A stretch of 64,000 bases of DNA from Panopea generosa (taxonomy: Eukaryota > Mollusca > Bivalvia > Adapedonta > Hiatellidae). Both the position numbers and the translations under genes were made by a program. The notes beneath the pieces were generated by a model, which made no database searches, was not told the DNA's origin, and was given only the letters and a program-made list of their open reading frames with translations. This document shows positions 1 through 10,496 of the stretch, piece after piece. Position 1 is the stretch's first letter. Each line of letters begins with the position of its first letter. Where the stretch lies: positions 87,234,336 through 87,298,335 of the forward strand of contig CM055897.1 of the NCBI GenBank assembly GCA_029582155.1, read 5' to 3'.

Positions 1-2359
1 AATATGATAGCAGATATTTCCAGGATTTGTTGTTTCAAGTGTCTTTACTGTGACCCAGGGTAGGTGACATCCTAAAATGTGTCTTAAGGTGTAATAATGG
101 ATAGTTCTAGGACCTGTCAAGCAAATCTCTATAATTAACCCAGGGTAGAGATATCATAAAACGCCGCTGTGGTGTGACAGCAGATAGTTCTTAGAGGACA
201 TAAATTGTCAAGCAAGTTTCTGTACTGTAGATAGAGATATCATACCATGTGTCTGAGGTGTGATAGTGGTGATAGTTCCGGGACTTGACTGTCCAGTGTC
301 ATTATAATGTGACCAGAGATATCATACCATGTGTCTGAGGTGTGACAGTGGAGATAGTTCCAGGACTTGTCTGTCCAGTGTCATTATAATGTGACCCAGG
401 GTAGAGATATCATACCATGTGTCTGAGGTGTGACAGTGGAGATAGTTCCAGGACTTGTCTGTCCAGTGTCATTATAATGTGACCCAGGGTAGAGATATCA
501 TACCATGTGTTTGAGGTGTGACAGTGGAGATAGTTCCAGGACTTGTCTGTCCAGTGTCAGTATAATGTGACCCAGGGCAGAGATATCATCCCATGTGTCT
601 GAGGTGTGACAGTGGAGATAGTGCCAGGACTTGAGTGTCCATTGTCAGTATAATGTCACCCAGGGTAGAGATATCATACCATGTGTCTGAGGTGTGACAG
701 TGGAGATATTTCCAGGACTTGTCTGTCCAGTGTCATTATAATGTGACCCAGGGTAGAGATATCATACCATGTGTCTGAGGTGTGACAGTGGAGATAGTTC
801 CAGGACTTGTCTGTCTAGTGTCAGTATAATGTCACCCAGGGTAGAGCTATCATACCATGTGTCTGAGGTGTGACAGTGGAGATAGTTCCAGGACTTATCT
901 GTCCAGTGTCAGTATAATGTCACCCAGGGAATAGATATCAAACCATGTGTCTGAGGTGTGACAGTGGAGATAGTTCCAGGACTTGTCTGTCCAGTGTCAT
1001 TATAATGTGACCCAGGGTAGAGATATCAAACCATGTGTCTGAGGTGTGACAGTGGAGATATTTCCAGGACTTGTCTGTCCAGTGTCATTATAATGTGACC
1101 CAGGGTAGAGATATCATACCATGTGTCTGAGGTGTGACAGTGGAGATAGTTCCAGGAATTGTCTGTCCAGTGTCAGTATAATGTGACCCAGGGCAGAGAT
1201 ATCATACCATGTGTCTGAGGTGTTAAAGTGGAGATAGTTCCAGGACTTGTCTGTCCAGTGTCATTATAATGTGACCCAGGGTAGAGATATCATACAGTGG
1301 AGATAGTTCCAGGACTTGTCTGTCCAGTGTCATTATAATGTGACCCAGAGCAGAGATATCATACCATGTGTCTGAGGTGTGACAGTGGAGATATTTCCAG
1401 GACTTGTCTGTCTAGTGTCATTATAATGTGACCCAGGGTAGAGATATCATACCATGTGTCTGAGGTGTGACAGTGGAGATAGTTCCAGGCATTGTCTGTC
1501 CAGTGTCAGTATAATGTGACCCAGGGCAGAGATATCATACCATGTATCTGAGGTGTTAAAGTGGAGATAGTTCCAGGACTTGTCTGTCTAGTGTCAGTAT
1601 AATGTGACCCAGGGTAGAGATATCTTACCATGTGTCTGAGGTGTGACAGTGGAAATATTTCCAGGACTTGTCTGTCCAGTGTCATTATAATGTGACCCAG
1701 GGTAGAGATATCATACCATGTTTCTGAGGTGTGACAGTGGAGATAGTTCCAGGAATTGTCTGCCAGTGTCAGTATAATGTGACCCAGGGTAGAGATATCA
1801 TACCATGTATCTGAGGTGTTAAAGTGGAGATAGTTCCAGGACTTGTCTGTCTAGTGTCAGTATAATGTGACCCAGGGCAGAGATATCATACCATGTGTCT
1901 GAGATGTTAAAGTGGAGATAGTTCCAGGACTTGTCTGTCTAGTGTCATTATAATGTGACCCAGGGCAGATATATCATACCATGTATCTGAGGTGTTAAAG
2001 TGGAGATAGTTCCATGACTTGTCTGTCTAGTGTCAGTATAATGTGACCCAGGGCAGAGATATCATACCATGTGTCTGAGGTGTTAAAGTGGAGATAGTTC
2101 TAGGACTTGTCTGTCCAGTGTGATAAAGTGGAGATAGTTCGAGGACTTGTCTGTCCAGTGTCAGTATAATGTGACCCATGGTAGAGAAATCATACCATGT
2201 GTCTGAGGTGTGATAGCGGAGATATTTCCAGGACTTATCTGTCCAGTGTCAGTATAATGTGACCCAGGGCAGAGATATCATACTTTGTATCTGAGGTGTT
2301 AAAGTGGAGATAGTTCCAGGACTTGTCTGTCCAGTGTCAGTATAATGTGACCCAGGGTT
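1..2359 (+). repeat. 88-bp minisatellite/satellite array, SINE-core related
   Basis: Tandem repeat with an 88 bp period: the GTGACCCAGG start recurs at 391, 479 and 567. About 26 units are present, with the array continuing off the left edge. Units are nearly identical between about 300 and 2350 and more degenerate in the first 300 bp. A few copies are truncated, for example near 1294 and 2120. The unit aligns along its length to the core of the tRNA-derived SINE at 24850-25227 and 46469-46777, sharing GTGTCAGTATAATGTGAC and TATCATACCATGTGTCTG in the same order and spacing. No coding potential is seen. Confidence 0.95.
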
Positions 2360-5054
2360 GAAATTAAAAATCATCGCCTTGTGTACAGAGTAATAATTCA
2401 CTGCTTACAATATATTTCCAATTAGAGAATGTAGTCAGGTATCGTAATGAAAAGTACAAATGCAAATACCGGTAGATTTTAAATCAATGACTGAATGTTG
2501 AGTTGTCTTCTACAAAATCAGTGTTAGTAAAATCAATAGAGACTTACACATTGATCGTGATGATATGCTGTCATGACCAAGGTTAATCATCAATTGACTA
2601 TTTCCTGACAACAAGCCAATCAGATATCAATATGATGTACCAGCAGTTTAACCATCCTTATTTTCTACAAATTTGTTTGCGCAGCGGTCTCAAGTTGTTT
2701 ATTTATAAATATTTTCAAAGGAGTATTAGAAGAAAACCTAAAAGATTTGAAATGAAGGAAACAGAAAAAGATATTATATAATATATAATTCAGAGATGCA
2801 TCTAAAACCCTCACCCACCCCTCTATTTTCTTTTCAGTTTATACTGATTCATTTTACTGAATATAAATTTATACAATAGTTATATAATAATATGTTTATT
2901 TTGGAATGACAAAATCAATATAGAATGCGGCTATTACAATATCTCTATAGATAGTATAATAAATTCCTTATTATCATAAGGTTATTTTACAGTGTTTTGT
3001 ACAATATGTGAATATATTGTATGAGTATGTGTTGTGGTGAAAATCATATTGCACAGTACATACATATTAAAGTCTTTATTATAATATTATATAGTGCTGT
3101 AGAATATATGTAGTGTAACTAATTTGGATGTGATTTTAAGCCTAAGTTGGTATGGTGTAAACATGTTTTTCAGTAGTGAGCCAGTCTCTCAGCCTATATA
3201 AGTAATCACATACATTTAGAAAGATATACATGTATATGATAATTGACAAGAAAATTGGACTTCAGAAAAGTTTAGGCTCTATCAACTTTTACATTGTCTT
3301 GTTTTAAGTTAATTACATGGTAGTGTATTTAAATGGGGGAAAGAATTAGGCTGTAATTTTATGCTGTGTTGTGGTATTGTTTTAACATCTGTTGCTTAAT
3401 TATGTCAGATTGTGAAAAGATAAGAACAATTTAGTGCATGTCATTAAACACAGGTGTGGATTGGGAAGAGGTTATAGTTTGTCATTTTGTACTTGAAACC
3501 TCCATTCTAATTATTTGTATTAAGCAGACAATATGTTTCATAACAGAAATCGTGACAGTTTGCATGATAAATTGTTAGTTTGTAGTCTTTACTGTGGAAT
3601 TCTTAATTTTCATCGGATTAATTTTCAATGTTTTTGATTCAAGGACCTATTCGTAGGAACTTAATTGTGCTGAAAACTATTTTAAAAAGGAAAATATTAC
3701 ACTTTGGGCTACCAGGTAATTATGGTCTGAGTATTTCAATTACATAACATGTTCTAGTTAGGCTTGTATCTGTGCTTGTATCTGTACTCGCGACAGTAAA
3801 CGTGCCTCGGAGCATGAATGGGGTAATCCTAAAGAGAGATGTCTATTAGTCTTGCGCTTTTGTGTTACAAGTTTTGATTATTAAAACAATTGTAAGGACT
3901 GAGGCCTTCCTCCACCAATAAAACTGGATATGTCATATAATTATAGCCTGAACTATGTTCAAGAAAACCACATTAAAAAAAAAAAGAAGGTACAATTCAC
4001 TTTTCAAAAATACTTTATTTTTCGTATTAAAACACAAATTTTATACTAGAAATCTGGGGTCATTTACACAGACCATTCTTGAGAATATTCGGTGCTTGAA
4101 AATAAAAGAATGGTAGATGATTACGACCACAGTATCATTTTTATCCAGTGCATGGTTTTTTGTGTGAAAATTACCTACTTAATATAGTGATGAATAAATA
4201 TGTCATGCTGGTGTTGAATATGCTGATGCAATTGACATATTGTTCTAGGAAATGGTCTATTTTTACCACTTTTCACAGTTATAAAAATGAAATACACGCG
4301 AATTAACACTCAAAATTTGATATTGACACTCAGATATTATGTAATGAAATGGATGTAAGATAAATACAGAATTTTAACTTAATTAATGCACTAAATTAAT
4401 AAAAAAATAATTGCACACAAACTAAATAAAAAATATTGGATAACTGGTAGCTTAGGAAATCTAGGTCTACATTCTTGGTACTGTTAAAATGGTTTATAGT
4501 ACAGATCTATATAACACAATTTTGCCTAAGAGCTATTCGTTTGGGGTTTCATTTCGTTGTCGAGGCTCCCCACATAGTTATCAAAAGCTAAGTTCCCCAC
4601 AAAACGTAATGATTTCACAGTATATAGAACATATATTTTCCCCCGTCATAGGTATGTGAGGGGCTGGAACGACCACCCACAACACATTTACAAGCATAAT
4701 TATTGATGATATATGTATCGGTATAAACTTACTCACCCTTTCTTTCTAACAAAAGTTTTTAAAGTATTGTCAGGATTAAAAGTATATATTATGAATATTA
4801 GGGGGGTGGGAAATATATGTTTTTTACCATATTTTTTGGTAAAAAAAAACACTACAAAATATACACAAAAAATGTAAATAAATACAAATAAATAAAGTTT
4901 CAATAATATTATGATTCTGGATTGTTTCTCCCCTGCCAGGGCCAAAAACTTATTATAATGTATGTTAGTTTGTATCAAACATTATAGTGTATTCCAAAAC
5001 ATGCATACATGTAATTTGTAAACTATAGTTACATGTCAATATAGCATAAGAATA
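2360..5054. other. AT-rich spacer without a recognisable gene
   Basis: AT-rich single-copy-looking DNA. I see no exon with paired splice sites and no long coherent open frame. A SINE 3' fragment lies at 3897-3992. The short minus-strand open frame at 4733-4978 is low-complexity, rich in Ile, Phe and Tyr as AT-rich DNA gives, and is not treated as coding. It may be intronic to, or upstream of, the receptor gene further right. Confidence 0.5.
3897..3992 (+). mobile_element. 5'-truncated tRNA-Leu-type SINE (family A) tail
   Basis: The segment from GACTGAGGCCTTCCTCCACC through ACCAATAAAACTGG to the A-rich tail matches the 3' part of the full copies at 6498-6768 and 44772-44999. The tRNA-like head is absent. 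This is the usual outcome of incomplete LINE-mediated reverse transcription. Confidence 0.75.
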
Positions 5055-5222
5055 CAGGGTTTCCATTTTTTTAAAAATCAAACAACAGATTGAAAGAGAA
5101 AAACGACTGATCAGGCCGGGGGTCAAGGGGGCAAATGTTCAGTGTTTCTGGAAAAACAACCGATCTAAACCTGATTTTAACCGATGATTTCAATCGGCGA
5201 TCGGCTAAAAATGAAAACCCTG
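5055..5222. mobile_element. 168-bp MITE with hAT-like CAGGG termini
   Basis: The left end reads CAGGGTTTCCATTTTT and the right end is its near-perfect inverse (AAAAATGAAAACCCTG), about 16 bp of terminal inverted repeat. The 6 bp AGAATA immediately precedes the left end (5049-5054) and follows the right end (5223-5228), consistent with a target-site duplication; an 8 bp hAT duplication with mismatches is possible. It is too short to encode a transposase. CAGGG-type ends suggest hAT, but this is inference. Confidence 0.7.
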
Positions 5223-5486
5223 AGAATATAGTAAAAAAACAAATTTAACTTGTCCAAGTTTTTGCTGTACCAACCAATCCTCTTAATTTCCTTGACAGGA
5301 TATGATAGGATTCACCTTTCACACCTGATAACAGTAATTATTTAAACGTGGTTTACCATATCTTGTCATTAAAGTGTAATGTTATGGATGTGTACTTTTA
5401 GGATGGCTAGTATAAATTTATACAGTCTAGCTAGATTTTGGTTATAAACCACCAAACTGCACTGAAATAACCCAATTGTACTATAA

Positions 5487-5863
5487 ATTGCACCAAGGAG
5501 TGTTGGAAAAGTTGTCCTTTCTATAATTAATGATCATTTTACCAAGCCTTCCTCTGCAACTTCAGAATTACTCAGAATTGATGGTGGCGTGATCAGTAAC
5601 TGTTTATACATTAATGTCAGCTCCATAGTTGTTATATCCCTGCCTCCTGCACAACTGCAGCATTTCCCAGAATCGACATTTTCTAGTTGCCAATAACTCC
5701 TACAGGTGGCATTTTCAAGAAATGTATTAATTATGCAGTTGATTTCAACTGCGTTTGTGATATAAAGTACAATAAATACAGACAATGACTTATGAAGAGA
5801 ATGAAAAGGAATTGATTGAGATGTTAGAAATGCTCGCATATTCAAGTAAAATCTCATATTCAA
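5487..5863 (-). other. possible coding fragment, strand unresolved
   Basis: The minus strand is open for 109 codons (5534-5863) and ends in a less AT-driven peptide with a CCSC cluster. The plus strand is also open for about 69 codons (5487-5693) over the same segment. On the minus strand a GTAAAA donor-like site falls at the end of the frame and a CTGTAG acceptor-like site lies upstream. I recognise no domain and cannot decide strand or phase. It could be a decayed transposon fragment, a lost exon or chance. Confidence 0.2.
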
Positions 5864-6189
5864 GTAAAATCTCGCAAAATCTGTTTTTCAAATATCATGA
5901 ATTCCATTCATCTCAGAAATATTTGAATAAATTGTGTTTAAAATTGTTGAAGTAGTTTGTATACAAAATTGTATCCTGCAACTAAAAAAACAAGAAAAGT
6001 ACTTGAAATTTTATTTCACACAAAGTATATATATATATTATAAAGTAGGTACTAAACATAACAAATTGTATACTAGCATGTTTATCATTTTTAAATCAGT
6101 AGATTTTGTTCAGTCAAGGAAAACTATTAAACTGCTGTGTTACAAAAAAATGAGTTTGATGCCGTGCCATTTCTGGTTGGTGAGGGTTT

Positions 6190-6400
6190 ATAACCCTTTA
6201 GTCCATACGCGTTTTCACACGCCTTTGTAAACAGTGCAGGAAGAGTTCAGATTGCTCGTAACGAGCAATCTGAACACTTCCTGCACTGTTTTCCACTCTG
6301 TCAGTTAATATAAACATAATTCACCCGTTGGTGGTATGTGGTGAATTAATACTTTCAATATTAGAGGTGTCCAAAGGTGTCTATATGATATGGGATATGG
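6190..6400. mobile_element. TTAA-type (piggyBac-like) MITE, copy 1, with 61-bp hairpin
   Basis: Starts ATAACCCTTTAGTCC, a decayed form of the TTAACCCTTTACTC end seen at 59514. The internal palindrome at 6230-6290 has 30-bp arms with one mismatch around a single central base. It is followed by the family's conserved CCACTCTGTCAGTTAATATA segment and one copy of the TTAGAGGTGTCCAAAGG motif. The right terminus (near 6400) has decayed. Confidence 0.75.
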
Positions 6401-6497
6401 GATAGTTGCCCAAATGTCTGACTGTCTCATCCGGACAACATCTAAACTTGTCATGAAGTCTTAATGCTTGTTTTATACAATCAATACTACTTTAAGA

Positions 6498-6768
6498 ATC
6501 CTTCATGGCCGAGTGGTCTAAGGCGCCGTCTCAACAATACTTACTCTCATCACTATGGTTGTAGGTTTGAGTTCCGCTTGTTCCAAAAACGTTATGTGAT
6601 AAAGTAACTTAGTTTGCCAGTTACTTTCGAAAGGATGGTGGTTCTACTCAGATTCATTCTGAAGTCTTTCTTCACCAATAAAACTGGAATTGCCATATAT
6701 ATTACCTTAAATGTGTTGAAAAATGGTGTTAAACTCCATTAATAAAACAAAAAAATAACAAAAAAATA
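6498..6768 (+). mobile_element. tRNA-Leu-derived SINE (family A), full length
   Basis: The head reads like a tRNA-Leu D arm (TGGCCGAGTGGTCTAAGGCG). The RNA polymerase III A box is TGGCCGAGTGG at 6506-6516 and the B box GGTTTGAGTTC at 6564-6574. A non-tRNA body follows, ending in ACCAATAAAACTGG, a conserved tail and an A-rich 3' end with (A)nTAAC. The anticodon region is not foldable as a functional tRNA, so this is a retroposon, not a tRNA gene. Other copies are at 44772, 33764 and 3897. Confidence 0.85.
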
Positions 6769-6924
6769 CTCTTAAATTTTACTTAGTTTTGGATCATTTC
6801 ATTATTATTTAAAAGGATACATGTGAAAATAATTTAACAGACTAAGTAACAAACAGTGTAAATCCTGATCTAGGTACATTTGTGTGCAAATGGTACCATT
6901 GATGTTAACAACTCATGAAATTAA

Positions 6925-7515
6925 AGAATAACAAAGTAATAAGGTAGAGGTAACATAGCCCATTTATGGTTCTATAGTAACAGAGTAATTAGGTAGAAGG
7001 TAACATAGCCCATTTATGGTTCTACAGTAACAGAGTTATTAGGTAGAAGGTATCATAGCCCATTTATGGTTCTATAGAAACAAATAAAGTAATTAGGTAG
7101 ATTAAGGTAACATAGCCCATTTATGGTTTAATAGTAACAGAGTTATTAGGTAGAAGGTAACATAGCCCATTTATGTTCTATAGCAACACAGTAATTAGGT
7201 AGAAGGTACATAGCCCATTTATGGTTCTATAGTAACAGAGTAATTAGGAAGAAGGTACATAGGCCATTTATGGTTCTATAGAAACAGAGTAATTAGGTTG
7301 AAGGTAACATAGCCAATTTATGGTTCTATAGAAACAAAGTAATTGTAACATAGCCCATTTATGGTTCTATAGAAACAGAGTAATTAGGTAGAAGGTAAAA
7401 AAATTAGCCCATTTATGGTTCTATAGTTACAGAGTTATTAGGTAGAAGGTAACATAGCCCATTTATGGTTCTATAGTAGCAGAGTAATTAGGTTGACGGT
7501 AACATGGCCCATTAA
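6925..7515 (+). repeat. 50-bp minisatellite
   Basis: Period 50 bp: CATTTATGGT recurs at 6961, 7011 and 7061. About 12 units are built on AGCCCATTTATGGTTCTATA followed by a GTAACAGAGTAATTAGGTAG segment. Several units carry small indels (7090, 7330, 7400). Confidence 0.95.
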
Positions 7516-8204
7516 TGATTCTTTTGGCAGTTTATTGCCTGTAAATATCATATATGTTTATGTGATATAGATTTGGTCGAACACAATTTATTATTTGTAT
7601 ACATTGTTAAACATTTATCTGCTGTTATAATGGTTCAGTTTGGGGTTATCTGCAGGTGAAACAACGAGGGGCATTTAAATAACACAAATATATTCCTGTG
7701 TTTTGATTTTGCAAACAGAAATGTCCATGCTGAGTTAAATAAAGTTTTATTTACAGGTTTAAAGGCCTGTGTTACAGCACCACAGCACAAGGATATGCAT
7801 TTACATACGACTTAAGTATGTCAAATCACACTTGTGCTTAATGGGTTTATAAAAAATATTTTTGTGGTATAGTTTGATGATAATAAAGTTAAATAGAAGA
7901 ATGGTTTTAAATGTTGCAGGATAAAAAGATGGATATGATAATATAGATATTATTTAATGTTCTTTGTCTGAGCCGAGTTGTTCAATAAGAAAACTGTTAA
8001 CATTGGATGGTTGGATATGCTGGCTGGCTACACTTGACTTGGTTATGGATATAAATGTAAGAATACGTTGCTATAAATATGATACGGTGAAGTTTAGGTA
8101 ACTACTGTGTAATTATGACAGCTTTATTTCTTATACAATGACTTGCATTTTGTGTGAAAGTTGAGTATGATTCAGGTAACAGATCTCAATAGTGGTAATG
8201 ATGC
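7516..8204. other. spacer without a recognisable gene
   Basis: AT-rich DNA between two minisatellites. No splice-flanked open frame, RNA gene or inverted repeat was recognised. Confidence 0.5.
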
Positions 8205-10430
8205 AGTTGGTCTTAATACACAGGTATAGCAGCATTTGATATCAATATACAGGTATGGCTGAATTTGGTCTCAATATACAGGTATAGTAGCATTTGGTAT
8301 CACTATACAGGTATAGTAGCATTTGGTATCAAGTGCTATACAAGTCATGTATATTAGCATTTGGTATCACTATACATGTATAGCAGCATTTTGGTATCAA
8401 TATACATGTATAGCAGCATTTGGTATCAATATACAGATAAAGCAGCATTTGGTATCAATATACAGGAGCCTAATGTATTAATATACATGTATAGCAGCAA
8501 TTGGTAACAATATACATGTATAGCAGCAATTTGATATCAATATACATGTAAAGCAGTATTTGGTATCAATATACAGGAGCATAATGTATCAATATACATG
8601 TATAGCAGCATTTGGTATCAATATACATGTATACCAGCAATTGGTATCAATATACATGTACAGCAGCAATTGGTATCAATATACAGGAGCATAGTGTATC
8701 AATATACAGGTATAGTGGCATTTGGTATCAATACACATGTATAGCAGCAATTGGTATCAATATACATGTAAAGCAACAATTGGTATCAATATACAGGAGC
8801 ATAATGTATCAATATACAGGTATAGCAGCATTTGGTATCAATATACATGTATAGCAGCATTTGGTATTAATATAGATGTAAAGCAGCATTTGGTATCAAT
8901 ATACAGGAGCATAATGTATCAATATACAGGTATAGCAGCATTTGGTATCAATATACAGGAGCATAGTGTATCAATATACAGGTATAGCAGCATTTGGTAT
9001 CAATATACATGTATAGCAGAATTTGGTATCAATATACATGTATAGCAGCATTTGGTATCAATATACAGGAGCATAATGTATCAATTTACAGGTATAGCAG
9101 CATTTGGTATCAATATACATGTATAGCAGCAATTGGTATCAATATTCAGGAGCATAATGTATCAATATACAGGTATAGCAGAATTTGGTATCAATATACA
9201 TGTAAAGCAGCAATTGGTATCAATATACAGGATCATAATGTATCAATATACAAGTATAGCAGCATTTAGTATCAATATACAGGTATAGCAGCAATTGGTA
9301 TCAATATTCAGGAGCATAATGTATCAATATACAGGTAAAGCAGCATTTGGTATCAATATACAGGAGCATAATGTATCAATATACAGGTATAGCAGCATTT
9401 GGTATCAATATACATGTATAGCAGCAATTGGTATCAATATACAGGAGCATAGTGTATCAATATACAGGTATAGTGGCATTTGGTATCAATATACATGTAT
9501 AGCAGCAATTAGTATCAATATACATGTAAAGCAGCAATTGGTATCAATATACAGGAGCATAACGTATCAATATACAGGTATAGCGGCATTTGGTATCAAT
9601 ATACATGTATAGCAGCATTTGGTATCAATATACATGTAAAGCAGCATTTGATATCAATATACAGGAGCATAATGTATCAATTTAAAGGTATAGCAGCATT
9701 TGGTATCAATATACATGTATAGCAGCAGTTGGTATCAGTATACAGGAGCATAATGTATCAATATACAGGTATAGCAGCATTTGGTATCAATATACAGGAA
9801 CCTAATGTATCAATATACAGGTGTAACAGAATTTGGTATCAATATACAGGTATAGCAGTATTTGGTATCATTGTGTATCAATATACAGGTATAGCCGAAT
9901 TTGGTATCAATATACAGGAGCATTATGTATCAATATACAGGTATAGCAGAATTTGGTATCAATATACAGGAGCAATATGTATCAATATACAGGTATAGCA
10001 AAATTTGGTATCAATATACAGGAGCATAATATATCAATATACATGTATAGCAGCATTTGGTATCATTATACAAGTATAGCTGCATTTGGTATCAATAAAC
10101 ATGTATAGCAGCATTTGGTCTCAATATACAGGAGCATAATGTATAAATATACAGGAACAGTTGGTATTAATATATAGGAGCATTTGGTATTAATATACAT
10201 GAGCATTTGGTATTAGTATACAACATTTGGTATTAATATATATCATTTGGATAAAGCATTTGTTTTTAATAATAAACCATTTGGTATAAGTATAAAGAAG
10301 CACATGGTATCAATATATTAGCAACATTTGATTCAATATACAGCATAAAAATGTTTTTAATATAAAGCATTTAGTGTCAACATAAAGCATTTGGCATCAG
10401 TATAAATTTAAGCATTTGGCATCAATTTAA
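8205..10430 (+). repeat. 29-bp minisatellite with interspersed 23-bp variant units
   Basis: The main unit is 29 bp (TATAGCAGCATTTGGTATCA plus ATATACATG); successive units start at 8601, 8630 and 8659. A 23 bp variant beginning GAGCATAATG shares only the last 14 bases (GTATCAATATACAG). Variant units recur at 8577, 8687, 8797, 8907, 8959, 9069 and 9150, so spacings are whole numbers of 29 bp units plus one 23 bp unit (110, 110, 110, 52, 110, 81). The array decays from about 10140 into loosely related AGCATTTGGTATTA copies. Confidence 0.95.
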
Positions 10431-10496
10431 AACAAATAAACGGGTATAAAATGGGAAGAGAAGATTTGAAACTATTTGAAGTTGCTTATTACCATT

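Noticed and set aside
6498..6580. tRNA-Leu gene reading
   Set aside because: The D-arm-like and B-box sequences are separated by an unfoldable anticodon/variable region and are followed by a SINE body with A-rich tail.
8205..10430. CRISPR-like repeat/spacer structure
   Set aside because: Units are directly adjacent without unique spacers, and the 23-mers are related to the 29-mers. The setting is eukaryotic.
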